Shown here piece by piece: positions 26,431-38,142 of a stretch of 64,000 nt of DNA. The stretch is from positions 2,992,794 through 3,056,793 of the forward strand of contig NW_026262648.1 of the NCBI RefSeq assembly GCF_021869535.1, given 5' to 3'. The position numbers were made by a program, and so were the translations under genes. The notes beneath the pieces are model-generated. The model saw only the letters and a program-made list of their open reading frames with translations, was not told where the DNA came from and ran no database searches. Positions within the stretch are counted from its first letter, which is position 1. Every line of letters starts with the position of its first letter. The DNA comes from Mytilus californianus (Eukaryota > Mollusca > Bivalvia > Mytilida > Mytilidae).

Positions 26431-27840
26431 TATCACCTTTAACATGTTTAATGAGAACAGCATTTTATCACCTTTAATGAGTAGGGATAATTATGCAGTA
26501 CATGTATATATAATATTATAGCTGGGACTATTATACTAACGGGACTGGAATCCGATCGATCTGTTGAGATTTTATTTTCCCTGATAGCAGATTATTGATT
26601 TTTTTTTTTTGATTGACAGCTTATCGTGCCACATGGTAAATATGGTTAATTAGCCTTCGGAACATGTAAACAATAGATTTCAGCGAACAAGTCAGCATAT
26701 GGGCAAAGTCAAAATAAATGGTCCAAATTTTAAATTTTTGACAAAATTTCAACATTGTTTCAGTGCATTTTCTTTTGTTGTATCTTGATACATATACATT
26801 TAAGTTAATAAATCCAAAAGGATATAAAAAAGTATAAAGAAATAAAAAAGTTCTGAAACTTTATTGACATAAACCAATAAACAAAATTTAAATCAAGTAT
26901 ACATTTTTAGAATATGATTTCAGACAAACAATATCAAATATTTATATTTTTTTCACCCCAATTGATTGCAGAGATCCAAACATTACTTTTGATGCAATGA
27001 TTAATAATATCCTCTTTGATTATCATTTTTTTTATGTTTTTGGCTTTTTTTTTGTATCAATTCATTTAAAATTGATTGAAAAAGTTTTGATTAAAACATA
27101 AATCATCAATAAGTTGATAAAAAAACTTCTCCATATTAAAATGAACCCTTTTTCAAATTCATCGAGGAAAAAAAACTGATTGATAAATCTTTTAATAAAG
27201 AAGATATATCAAAAAGAAAATACATCCAATTTCCCCTGTTTTTGTTGCACTCTGACATATTATACACCAAACAAAAAATACAGAAACTAGAACAAAATAC
27301 TCATGATTTTTAAAAATTTGTAATCATTGCTGATTTATAAAGACCTAAATCTGTCATTTGAATGTTATTTCTATTTTAACTTATGCATCTTATGCACTTC
27401 AGATCATATTTAAATTGATTTCTCTGATACATTATTATTAAAATCAGGTTAAGTTACCAAACTATGAACTAAATTCTATTAAATATTCAGCAGAATTGTT
27501 GTTTGACAACTTATAAAGAGATCTGCAATCTTCAAAGTTTTTCTGAACTATAATTGTTTTTCAATTATTACCTATATAAGGTACTTAATTTCTCCTATTC
27601 TGTTGCACTCCTGACACTCAATATATATCATATCAAAACAGTTATACATCATCAAAACAGCCCATGATTTCTAGATGAAGTGTATATACCTTTCAGATTT
27701 AACTTTTTAATTTCATTTAAACAATATTTTTGAACTTTTTCATATGTATTACTTATTGTATACAGAAGTTCAAGTCTCATCACATTACGCTACTATTTTT
27801 TTTAAATGGCAGTCATTGCTGTTTTAGAATGGGCTGAATT

Positions 27841-29541
27841 TTGTGGCTTGATGTGTAGAATATTACTGCAAAATATCTTTGGAAAATCTCAAGTATTAAA
27901 AAAATGACGTTAAAAAAAGATGCCAAAATTGTCAGGAGTGCAACACTTTTTTGTGACATTTTAAAAAAATACTTTTTTTTAAGGACACAGCAAATTGTTG
28001 TCTGAAGATATGTGCCTTAAATTCTTATTTGTTTTACAACTATTATGTCTTAGTGATGATTTAAGCTCAGAATGAAGCTTTTCCATTAAACCATTTTGAT
28101 ACAGATGTGTTTTGAGAAAAAGTAGTGCCCTGTCAGGAGTGCAACACAAAAATTAGTACAACTAAGGAATAGAATGATTTTTGAATATATGAATCACACT
28201 TAAACATAAACAGAAGTCAATCCTGTAAAAAAGATATGTCCTTTCCAGAATAAATACTTTATTAACCTGATTATTCATATAAATAATGTGTGATAGTCAA
28301 GTAAAAAAGGCTTCCCTATAAATGTCAGGAGTGCAACTTTGAAGTTTAAAGACTCACACTTAATAAATACAAAAGCCAACATATTGTTCTGTTTTATTTT
28401 TAAAAAGATACTATACTAGATACATGATTGCACCCAAAGAGTAGCCTGATAGACAAGGAATTTATCTTTTTGCACCATTTCTTTGATGTCAGGAGTGCAA
28501 CAGTTTTAAAATGTTATTTTCTTGGACTTATATTTTAAGATAATATCAGCTCCTTATGACTTATTTGCCTTCAAATATGTTTTCTTACTATTTAGGCTAC
28601 ATGTATGAGTTATAATAAAATTCCTAAAGGTGAATTTCAAAGCAGGACTTTGATCCAAAAATTATTGTTTGTCACAAGCAATTATATCTTAATGATGAAT
28701 TTTTATATAATTTTTGAACTTAGGAAACTAATTGTCATAAACTGTGTCTTTTGATAAGAAAATAACCATATTTCAATTTAAAAGTTTTATAATGGTTTCA
28801 TGTCATGCATGTAATACTATAAAATATTATAACTGTAATAACAAACAATTAATTGTGTTGAACTCCTGACATGAATTTTCCATAACAAGCAGTTTTGCAC
28901 ATTTTGAGTTCAATTTTTACGATCCAACCTTTGAATGAATGAAAGATGGGAAAGATGGTTGTGAAACTGAACTTTAGAAGAAAATCAGACAGGCTAAGTG
29001 CAAACAAACACACCATCAAAGTCAACAACAACTTCAACTTTGAGGAGCAGAAAATTGAGAAAAACTCTGAAAGAAGATCCACCTAAAGGACACACTAGAC
29101 AAATATAAGCAAAGAAAACAAAACAATGTAAAATTAAATTACAAAGACTTAGACCTGAAGACAAAAACACAGATGGAGAAAATGAAAAAAAACAAAACAG
29201 AAATTGGCAACAGAAGAGAAGAAGAAAATTGAAACAAGCCAAAAAAGTTGCAAACCAACAGAAAAATGTCCAGTAGAGAAGCAAAAGTACCGGTGCAGAT
29301 ACACTTTCTAGAAAAATCAGAAAGAGAAGACAAAGTATAAGGAAATTTCTTCCTTCTTCAACCCAAACCTTGGCCTAAAACAATTGAATACATCATATCC
29401 ACAGCTACACCAAGGCAGTTGTAAGAACTAATCAGTACTGATGGAAGTGTGCAAGAAATTGATGGGTGCCGAAGTGGAAACAAAGTTGAGAGACCCCTTA
29501 TAGATCTGGAAACTGTTGAAAAGAAACTGGCATTTTCAAAA
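27841..29541. repeat. left arm of the long palindrome
   Basis: Reverse-complementary to 29583-31763 along its whole length with small indels and substitutions. Contains the 15-mer GTTGCACTCCTGACA (reverse orientation) at 27930, 28131, 28323 and 28487, and one forward copy with a mismatch at 28857. The plus strand from about 28950 reads A/G-rich with a short Lys/Asn-rich frame that ends near 29084. No domain is recognisable. Confidence 0.92.
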
Positions 29542-29582
29542 AGAAAAGAAGGCTACCTGAAAAGTTTAGAACTAAGGGACTC

Positions 29583-31763
29583 TTTGAAAATGCCATTTTC
29601 TTTTCAACAGTTTTCAGATTTTCGAGGGGTTCCTCAACTTTGTTTATACTTCAACATGTTCAAGACTCATCAATTTCTTGCACACAGCTGCCATCAGTTC
29701 TCATTAACTCTGACAACCACCTTGGTGTAGCTGTGCATGGATATGATGTGCTCAATTATTTTAGCCCAAGGTTTGGGATGGTCAGGAAGATAATGTCTTA
29801 TTCTTTGACTTCTCTTTCTGATTTTCCTAGGTATTGTAACTGCATCTGTACTTCTGCTACTTGACTGGACAATTTTCTGCTGGTTTGCAACTTTTTTTAG
29901 CTTGTGTCAATTTTCTTCTTCTCTTCTGTTGCCACTTTCTCTGTTTTGTTTTCATTTTCTCATATGTGTTTTTAATTCTGGTCTCTGTCTTTTGAATTTA
30001 GTTTTACATTGTTTTGTTTTCTTTGTACTTTCTTTGTATATATTTGTCTAGTTTGTCCTTCAGATTTGGATCTTCAAGCAGTGTTTTTCTCAATTTTCTA
30101 CTCCTCAAAGTTGAAGTTGTTGTTGACTTTGATGGTGTGTTTGTATGCACTTAGCCTGTCTGATTTTCTTCCAAAGTTCAGTTTCACAACCATCTTTCCC
30201 ATCTTTCATTCATTCAAAGGTTGGATCATAAAAATTGAACTCAAAATGTGCAAAACTGCTTGTTATTGTAAATTGATGTCAGGAGTGCAACAAAATTAAT
30301 TGTTTGTTATAACAATTATAATAACTTAATTAGTATAACATGAAACAATTATAAAACTTTTAAATTGAAATATGGTTATTTCCTAATCAAAAGACAAAGT
30401 TTAAGACAATAAGCTTCCATAATTTGAAAATAATATGAAAATTCATCATTCAGATATTTTTGCTTGTGACAAAAAATAATTCTTGGATCAAAGTCCTGCT
30501 TTGAAATTCACCTTTAGGAATTTATTATAACTCATACATGTAGCCTAAATAGTTAGAAAACATGTTTAGATGCAAATAAGTCATAAGGAGCTGATATTAT
30601 CTTAAAATATAAGTCCAAGAAAATATCATTTTAAGACTGTTGCACTCCTGACATCAAAGAAATGGCTCAAAAAGATAAATTCCTTGTTTATCAGGCTACT
30701 CTTTGGGTGCAATCTTGTATCTAGTATACATGTAGTATCTTTTGAAAAATAAATCAGAACAATATGTTGGCTTTTGTATTTATTAGGGCTTTAATTAAAT
30801 AGGTGTGCGTCTTTAAACTTCAAAGTTGCACTCCTGACACTCATAGGGAGGCCTTATTTACTTGCCTCTCACACATTATTTATACCAATAATCAGGTAAA
30901 TGAAGTATTCATTTTGGAAAGGACAAATTTTTTTTAAAGGATTGACTTTTGTTTATGTTTAGGTGTGATTCATTTATTGAAAAATCATTCTATTCCTCAG
31001 TAGTACTCATTTATGTGTTGCACTCCTGACAGGGTACTACTTTTTTTCAAAACACATCTGTATCAAAATGGTTTAATGGAAAAGCTTCCTTCTAAGTTAA
31101 AATCATCACTAAGACATAATAGTTGTAAAACAAATAAGAATTTAAGGCACATACCTCCATACAACAAAACCCCAAGGGTGACTGGGGTATAGAAGTATGG
31201 TCACCATTGGTCTTCCTCCGACCGGCAGTAAAACCCGTGCTAAAGTGGGGCGTCCGTTTGGCTGTGCGGGATGTACAAATTTGCAGCCACGTCTGGTCAG
31301 AATGGGGACGTTAAATCCGATGCCTCGTGTAAAGAGAGTGCCACGCTCTTTGCACGTTAAGAACCCTTGCAACAACTCTTTGAGGGGTCCGTAGGTGACC
31401 TGTTGCAAGGCTAAATTTCTGTTCCTATCCAATATACCCTCATTTCCCGTGGCAGTCTAAATTTCTCCGACCTTAATCCCTTAATCTATTACAGATCCTA
31501 CCTATTGTATTTATTGTGAACTTGTTCTCGTCCTGAATATGCATGAAATATTTGTCACTGGACGTTAAGCAACCAACAATCAATCAATCAATCCATACAA
31601 CAATTTGCTGTGTCTTTAAAAAAAAGTATTTTTTCAAAATGTCACAAAAAAGTGTTGCACTCCTGACAATTTTGGCATCTTTTTTTAACGTCATTTTTTT
31701 AATACTTGAGATTTTCCAAAGATATTTTGCAGGAATATTCTACACATCAATCCACGTCATTTG
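29583..31763. repeat. right arm of the long palindrome (contains a SINE)
   Basis: Mirror of the left arm. 15-mer copies are at 30277 (reverse), 30639, 30825, 31017 and 31654 (forward), each opposite a left-arm copy. It is interrupted by a 425-bp SINE at 31168-31592. The loop between arms is 29542-29582. Confidence 0.92.
31168..31592 (+). mobile_element. SINE-like insertion with 11-bp target duplication
   Basis: Flanked by the direct repeat CCATACAACAA (31157-31167 and 31593-31603) and ending in a (TCAA)n tail (CAACAATCAATCAATCAATC). The mirrored arm at about 27989-28014 has the same flanking sequence uninterrupted, a built-in empty site. It is GC-richer than its surroundings. The 3' module CTGGACGTTAAGCAACCAA resembles the 3' end of the SINE at 41767. 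A clear tRNA head was not seen. Open frames on both strands here are shadows. Confidence 0.85.
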
Positions 31764-32465
31764 AAATTACTTTAGTCAATCAAATGATCAGTATGATTGA
31801 TAAATATTGCTTTATATGCAGGGAACCATTTATTTTGACTTTGCCCATATAGAGTACCGTTAAAATTGGTGGATTTGAAGTTAAAAAAACCCCAACTAAA
31901 TGCAAATAGTAAAAATATATGAATAATAAAAAACTATTTTAACAAATTAAATACATTGACTTGAAATAAATGTTTTCACTCAGGGATAAACACTAATGCC
32001 GATTAAAACTAGGACAAGTTCTTCTTTATTTCAACTTAATCATCGAAGAAGTTTTGAAAGATAAATTCTTTTCTTATTGTTTACGAAAATTATCAATAAG
32101 TAGTCAATATATTAGTGTTGAAAATAAAACAAATATAGTCGAAAATACAAATATTTAAATATAAATAGGAGTAAGCAATTTTATAGGAACAGTATAATTT
32201 ATTTGAGCCCTGCATGTGGTTTCCGTTTGTAATGATAAGGAGATTTATATTCCACTTTTCACTTTAAAAAGTGACAATAAAAATAGGCCAATCCAACATG
32301 TCCAACCTATAACTATGATTTTACAACAAACGAACTTGCGCATCTCTTTTCAATCAACAGTTTTAAGAAATTTTATGAAATCATACTTATTTTCACAGCG
32401 TCCCCACGCTATTATCATCCTGAAAAAAATTCAACCTTTAGATGTTATTTTTTACACTTACATGA

Positions 32466-32945
32466 CTTAATAGATATAAGAAGATGTGGTATGAGTGCCA
32501 ATGAGCATGATGAGACAACTCTCCATCCAAGTCAAAATTTATAAAAGTAAACCATTATAGGTCAAAGTACAGTCTTCAACACGGAGCCTTGGCTCACACC
32601 GAACAGCAAGCCATAAAGGGCCCCAAAAATTACCAGTGTAAAATCATTCAAATGGGAAAACTAACGGTCTAATCTATATAAAAAACGAGAAAGCCAAAAA
32701 CAATTAATAACAAAAAATCATGCATCAGAGACTAAAATCAACTAAAACACATCCCAGGGATTTAGTATTTTAACGTCATGGACAGTCAAAGAAGACATGA
32801 CTTGTGCAATGCCAAAAATAAATGTATCGACAGGCAGTAGGATAGTTAGGCATGTTAGGACTTAGGAGTTAACCTCTTTATAGATCAAAATGAACGTAGG
32901 TGTGTCTTTATACATCCCGTTTGAAAAGAATACAAATTTAGTTAT
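32466..32945 (+). repeat. long copy of the dispersed AGATGTGGTATG family
   Basis: Begins AGATATAAGAAGATGTGGTA near 32473 and is closely matched by 50318-50485 (through TTCAACACGGAGCCTTGGCT). It continues to about 32945, where a 3' boundary is uncertain. It lies in the unpaired right-hand part of the inverted-repeat structure, so it may account for part of the extra length there. Confidence 0.7.
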
Positions 32946-33363
32946 GTATTAATTTGCTGATGACAAAATCGATATTAGTGCCAATGTAAACTATATTCAA
33001 AAATCTAATTACAACATTGGCATGATTGGTAAGATATTAACCTTTACTAATAAGTTTGTTTAAAGGTTCGATGAGTTTACACGGATCACATAAGCCGTGA
33101 TTTGGTGATTAATTACAACTGTCAAAGATGAGATATCTTTTATCATTATAGTAATCGTGTTTAGGATTATCATTTCGAATATCTATAAAAAATAAAAACA
33201 AATTACAAAGATTATACCAACCAGGCAAGCTGTCACTGTCAAAACAATATGGTGTATCAATAAATCTCGCGCAGGTTAAGTCTTGTTCTAAAGACAGTGA
33301 TGTTGAGTATTAATACACTGATTGGTGTAACGGTTTCCAGTCCTGTTAGTATAATAGTCCCAG

Positions 33364-34956
33364 ATTATTGCAATTATGTTGATGACCAATCACGATTTTA
33401 TTAGATGGATATGCATAATCATGATTATTATAATAAAATCATTTATTACAGAAGTTAGTGTAATCATTAGTCCACATTAATCATCAACTTTGATCTTAAT
33501 AATCTTTTCAACTGGTTACACACAAGCTGATCCTAAAGCTATTACAGCTGTATACACACATTTTTTTCTTTAAAAGTTGTTAAACTACTCAAATTGAAAA
33601 AAAATTGTTTGATTTGCCAAATCCCGTCCAGGTTAAAAGGAAGTAAATAAAGATGACTGGCGCCACCTAGATTTTACATCCAAGATAATAGGTAGAAGTA
33701 AATTTATTTTCTGCTGCCCTTGTAATTAGAAATCAAAATTGAAATAGTGAGAAATGAGTGTTGGCCATTGGTGTAGAAATAGCGAGAAATTTAAAGAAAA
33801 CTCTCTGTGACGAGCAACATTTTCTGTGCCAAATTTAGCAAGGGGTGTTCTTCGTTTATACTATTTCGAAAATTCCGGAACCGTTGAGTACCCTTAAAAA
33901 ATGCAATTTTTCTATCAAAAAAGCTGCGGCACCATATGTGTTTTGTAGTTTCAATTACACCCAAAGGTGTTGATAATTCAGAATTCGACATTTTTTTCTA
34001 TGGATCTTTGATAGTGAAAACGCAGGACCAAAAAAGGCTACCATTGTCGCCTATGTAAATAATTACTTCCTTGTAACCTCCATAAACATGATAAAAAGTT
34101 ATTAACCTGTTGTCATTGATCATTAATGCTGTTTTCAAATAGTCATTCCTCTGATCAGCGAATAGTGCAAACTGTCACCTACCCTGAATAAAATACTTCA
34201 CGACACTGTCAAGACTTTTATAGTAATTATTGATCGACTTGGGGCCAGGTTGGTTTGAGGCCGGAACGACCTGATGACGAAATATTCACCACCAATTTCT
34301 GGACATAAATGCACAAGGTGCATGCTGATGAGCTTATTGTTAATGTTATAAAAAGAGAAAAAAACAAATTATTTACCGACGTAAGATATGTCCACAATCC
34401 TTGTATTTCGTCAACTCTTATTGGTCTTTCCATTTCCTTAAAACAGTGGTATTATCAGGACTATTGAATAATATTAAAAATACAATTACTCAATGGTAGA
34501 ACTAAAATAGTATATTGTAAATATTCCCAGTTCAATATGGTTTGCCCTGCACTGCATTTGTTTTCCACAGATGTTACCGGAAGCAGTGAAATTTAAACTA
34601 GTTTCGGTGATGTTCCGGATTATCATTTTTACATCGGATGACCGTGAGGGCATTCAGGTGTATTGCTGTCGCCTAGATTTCCATTACGTAACTTTCGTGT
34701 TGGGATTGTAACCGATCTATATACACGATAAATACGCGGACATTATCGAGTGCAAAATAACATTCCTTATCGCTTGTCAGTTATAAATTCATTTTTTCAA
34801 TGGATACTCCTAAAAATATCTTTTTAGAACATAAATTAATAATATGAAAATGTTTTGTCGTTAGAAATATATATATAAGTAAAAAATCTTTAATATCTAT
34901 GCACACGCACAGAAATTGTGTGTTAACGCATGCGGATGAATATCTCAGAACGTTTG
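33364..34956. other. non-coding, nothing recognised
   Basis: No domain-bearing frames or repeats shared with other parts of the window. Confidence 0.5.
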
Positions 34957-35024
34957 CAATCTCCCGTGCAGAGTTATCGGTCCTCACTCTCTCTTAAGGA
35001 CCGATAACTCTGCATGGGAGATTG
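34957..35024. repeat. near-perfect 28-bp hairpin
   Basis: Arms 34957-34984 and 34997-35024 pair with a single G-T wobble around a 12-nt loop. Arms contain AGTTATCGGTCCT and AGGACCGATAACT. Not followed by a T-run, and this is not a bacterial context. Probably the two ends of a collapsed MITE. Confidence 0.85.
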
Positions 35025-35345
35025 AAAGTTTGGCGGGAAAATATGAATGCCTACTCAAATCCAATCTATTAGAAAAATCGAATTATTACAGAAGAGTGTC
35101 CACCATGCACTTGCACTGCACTATTATTAATATAGTAGAATCGAATGATATACAAATGGATGAAAATTATATATACATATAACTGTAATATACATATATT
35201 AATATAATATATAACAACAAACCACGGAGTATACTGATTTGTATCACTTCAATATATTATTTATTACGGTGGGGTTGAATTCCCTGTCATTTATTTATCA
35301 TCCACGCACGAACTTGTCTAAGAAAAAAAATTATATCTGTACATT

Positions 35346-35742
35346 AAATAGATATAGGAAGATGTGGTATGAGTGCCAATGAGACAACTCTCCATAAACA
35401 TGTGAAAGCTCTCTCACAGGCAAAAAACCCATAATTGAAAAATATAAGGGCATACACCACAAGCACGGGGACACATTCTACTGCATCCACACAGCACGAG
35501 CAACAAACCCTGCAGTAAATATATATAGGAAGATGTGGTATGAGTGCCAATGAGACAACTCTCCATAAACATGTGAAAGCTCTCTCACAGGCAAACAACC
35601 CATAATTGAAAAATAAAAGAGCATACACCACAAGCACGGGGACACATTCTACTGTATCCACACAGCACGAGCAACAAACCCTGCAGTAAATAGATATAGG
35701 AAGATGTGGTATGAGTGCCAATGAGACAACTCTCCATAAACA
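35346..35742 (+). repeat. 171-bp tandem repeat, 2.3 copies
   Basis: Starts at 35346, 35517 and 35688, an exact 171-bp period. Each unit begins with the dispersed-family signature (AGGAAGATGTGGTATGAGTG) and continues through AACTCTCCATAAACATG to ACAAACCCTGCAGT. The 35721-35344 minus-strand frame is open only because 171 is a multiple of three. It shows that a piece of the dispersed family has been tandemised. Confidence 0.92.
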
Positions 35743-36100
35743 TTAACCTCACTTTCAGGTATATAGAGATGTGATTTTTTTTCTGAGACAAGTGCTTGTG
35801 ACAATCCACAAGCTTGAACTTGCAGTCATCCGATGTTCAGTACTTCAGTACTTTGATTAAGAGTTGGCCAGTTCATAACTCGGCCTAAACAAACTCAGCC
35901 TATCTGAAATTTGGATTATAATCACTGTTGTGGGCTGAGTTATCAGGGAGTCGTTCATCAGTACAATATATGTCCTACTGTATACCCAGGGGCTGGATAA
36001 ATTCTAGGGGGGGGGGGGGGGTTCATAATTTATATACTTAGTATATATTTTTTTTTAATTTTTAGGACATATTTCACTAATTCTTACTTTATGTTACTAA
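35743..36100. other. non-coding; run of 15 G at 36007-36021
   Basis: Nothing gene-like. The G-run could form a quadruplex or be a sequencing or assembly weak spot. Confidence 0.6.
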
Positions 36101-38142
36101 ACACACACACTTACATCCACTCAGTCACCAATCAAAACACACCAAAACCCTCATCCAGACACCCACACACACTCACTCAGTAACCAATTCACACATACCA
36201 ATACCCACATACATAGCCAATTAGTCACCAACCCATACAACAACACCCACATCCATAACCACTTAGTCACCAACCCACACACCAATACCCACATCCATAA
36301 CCACTTAGTCACCAACCCACACACCAATACCCACATCCATAACCACTTAGTCACCAACCCAAAAACCAATACCCACATTTATAACCACGTAGTCACCATC
36401 CAACACACTACAATACCCACATCTAAATCCACACTCAACCAACATGCATTCACAATGTATAAAATTTCTGCAAATAGCATATTTCTATCCTGGTTTTTTT
36501 TGTTGTTGAAAAGGAGTAAGTCTAAAATGAAAGACGAGGTATAAATATAAGAACACATATGTATCTCCTTTTTTTCTGCAAAATGTTATATGTGACAACA
36601 ATTTTAACTCTTTTCAAATTGATTTTGTGGCTCTAAAAAGAGCTATTTTTGCATACTGAACTGCCCGTGCTCTCTGTGCTTCTGTCTGGATACTGTCGCT
36701 ATTTCTTCTTGTTCAGCTTTACAAACATCTGATTTTTCGCCTCCTATTGTAAGGAGTGATGATTGAATTCTGTTTCATCAAAGGTTTATAAAATCATCTT
36801 CATCTGTGATCGACCCAGTGTGTTGTTCTGTTTATATCTCGTTTGAATCCTTTAACTTTAACTTCGAAGGGTTTCCGCCTTTTTTGTCAATGTATGATTA
36901 TGTTATTGTGAATTTTGACTTCGACTGAAAATCGACTTTAGTAGCTTTTTTTCGATGTGCCATACAACCATGCTCTTATACTGTGGTACAAATTGTGCAT
37001 CTATTAAGACTACCGATATTAGAGATAACTGTAACTGGCCTATTTACGTAGTTCTGTTCCGAGGACATTACCTTGCTGAAACGATTTATCTTATTCTAGC
37101 TTTTTGCTTATATCAAGCATTACTGTGTCGTCATAGCCCCAACTCCCACCATGCACGTGAAAAGTGGTGTATATTTGAAGTGTGAATTTAAAATAAAAAT
37201 GAATAAAAAATACCTCATATCATAAATGTAAGTGTTGTTGGGTTGTTGTCTCGTTGACGTACATGTAAACCGTACATAGTTCTTTATCCACAATTAATTT
37301 TAATTTGTCAATAAGTAAGTTATAAAGTGCATTTCATACTTTACAAATATTTACTGTTAAAATGACATATTTTTCAAAAATATCATTTTCCGGCTTTCTT
37401 GACGCAAAATGATTTACATCTCTGTTGTAATAGCATACACTGTATTAGTTTCAAAACCTTATATAGTAGACAATTTGTATTATTTCCTCGGATAAGGTAT
37501 TGGACTAATTATTTTTCGTTAAAATACGTTCCTTATACGTAGACAGTGTTTTCACATTTACATCTTTTTCGCTGATGCTGTGGATTGCAGATTAAAAACA
37601 AATTATTCAAAAAATCAAAGGCAATGAATCAGCAATAAAATGACACTTTATCGTATTTTCTGTAGGCAAACAAACAATATTTTTGCAAAATGTTTGACAG
37701 TTTATCTCCGTTTTCACACCTTTTCTACGAAATAATTTCCAGTTATAAGTGTTCAATGGTACACAGTTTTAGAAAACCAAAAGCCACTTATACTGGCCTC
37801 TATCACCCCTTCTTGGGAGTGAGTCTAGCCCGTTCGTAGATGAAACGGGATTAAATGGCTTTAGTTGATGTCCTTATTTTCTTTTCTAGAAAGAAAACTG
37901 TACGATTTCTTTCATTATTCTGTCTGCAAAGATGGTTGACAAATTGTTTTATTATGAAATCAAATAAGAGCGTTGTATGTTAGCTTTTATGTTATAAAAT
38001 ATCAATTCAAAAAGTGTTATTAATAAATTTTTGAATGGGAAAGAAAGGATATGGTGTATAAAAGTCACGTGATAAAAAGTCTTTTATATAATTTGTATTT
38101 TTTTCTGAGTGAAATAAGAAAGAACGATATAACCTTCCCAAA
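36101..38142. repeat. 2.05-kb tandem unit, copy 1
   Basis: Starts with a C/A-rich minisatellite (42-bp unit with ATCCATAACCACTTAGTCAC; starts at 36251, 36293 and 36335), then about 1.6 kb of unique-looking AT-rich DNA. The same series returns at 38143 with small differences (offset 2042 bases at TTACATCC). Copy 1 retains the uninterrupted site TATATCAAGCATTACTG near 37111, which is the empty site of the LTR element in copy 2. No recognisable gene in the unit. Confidence 0.9.
36955..37185 (+). CDS. possible 76-aa ORF conserved in both tandem copies (weak)
   Basis: An open frame starting MCHTTMLLYCGTNC with five to six Cys and a hydrophobic stretch 'IYLILAFCLY'. The equivalent frame in copy 2 (39193-39387) is open too, until the LTR insertion changes its end. 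Between copies, two of the few differences are synonymous and a few change residues. I recognise no family and see no splice or promoter context. It may be open by chance in a young duplication. Confidence 0.15.
   Translation: MCHTTMLLYCGTNCASIKTTDIRDNCNWPIYVVLFRGHYLAETIYLILAFCLYQALLCRHSPNSHHAREKWCIFEV

Larger units (their letters stand above)
24541..26470 (-). mobile_element. 5'-truncated LINE (non-LTR retrotransposon)
   Basis: The minus strand runs from RT motifs (26.43-25.7 kb) through a C-terminal domain (25.0-24.73 kb) to a short A/T-rich 3' UTR. That UTR ends in a TTGAA-type microsatellite tail (AATTCAATTCAATTCAA on the plus strand at 24541-24557), a typical LINE 3' end. The 5' part (endonuclease and RT fingers) is missing. 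The broken end at about 26430-26470 shows a duplicated TTTTATCACCTTTAA. It lies just outside the inverted-repeat structure that begins at 26522. Confidence 0.85.
26522..33363. mobile_element. giant inverted-repeat (fold-back) structure, 6.84 kb
   Basis: Outer inverted ends of 33 bp (26522-26554 and 33331-33363, beginning CTGGGACTATTATACTAAC) match with two differences. A second inverted block begins ATATGGGCAAAGTC at 26697 and is mirrored at 31826-31851. Inner arms of about 1.7 kb are mirrored around a 41-nt loop. Flanks ATTATAG (left) and ATTATTG (right) could be a diverged 7-bp target duplication. No transposase-like frame was found. It looks like a non-autonomous fold-back element, or an inverted duplication of one, later rearranged: the left outer segment 26725-27840 has no partner on the right, and 31852-33330 is extra on the right. 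Confidence 0.7.

Noticed and set aside
28849-30299. Several hydrophobic ORFs within the palindrome arms
   Set aside because: Translations of the A/G-rich strand's complement; frames are not kept between the two arms.
31142-31432. 96-residue minus-strand ORF in GC-rich DNA
   Set aside because: Lies inside the SINE with target duplication; no domain.
35344-35721. 125-residue minus-strand ORF
   Set aside because: Open only because the 171-bp tandem period is a multiple of three; the residues repeat every 57.
36151-36378. 75-residue minus-strand ORF with a 14-residue Trp/Val/Leu repeat
   Set aside because: Direct translation of the 42-bp minisatellite; no coding evidence.
36630-36660. Minus-strand GCTCTTTTTAGAGC followed by CAC, like a histone mRNA 3' stem-loop
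   Set aside because: No histone coding sequence lies upstream in either tandem copy, and the stem is not kept in copy 2 (38848-38870).
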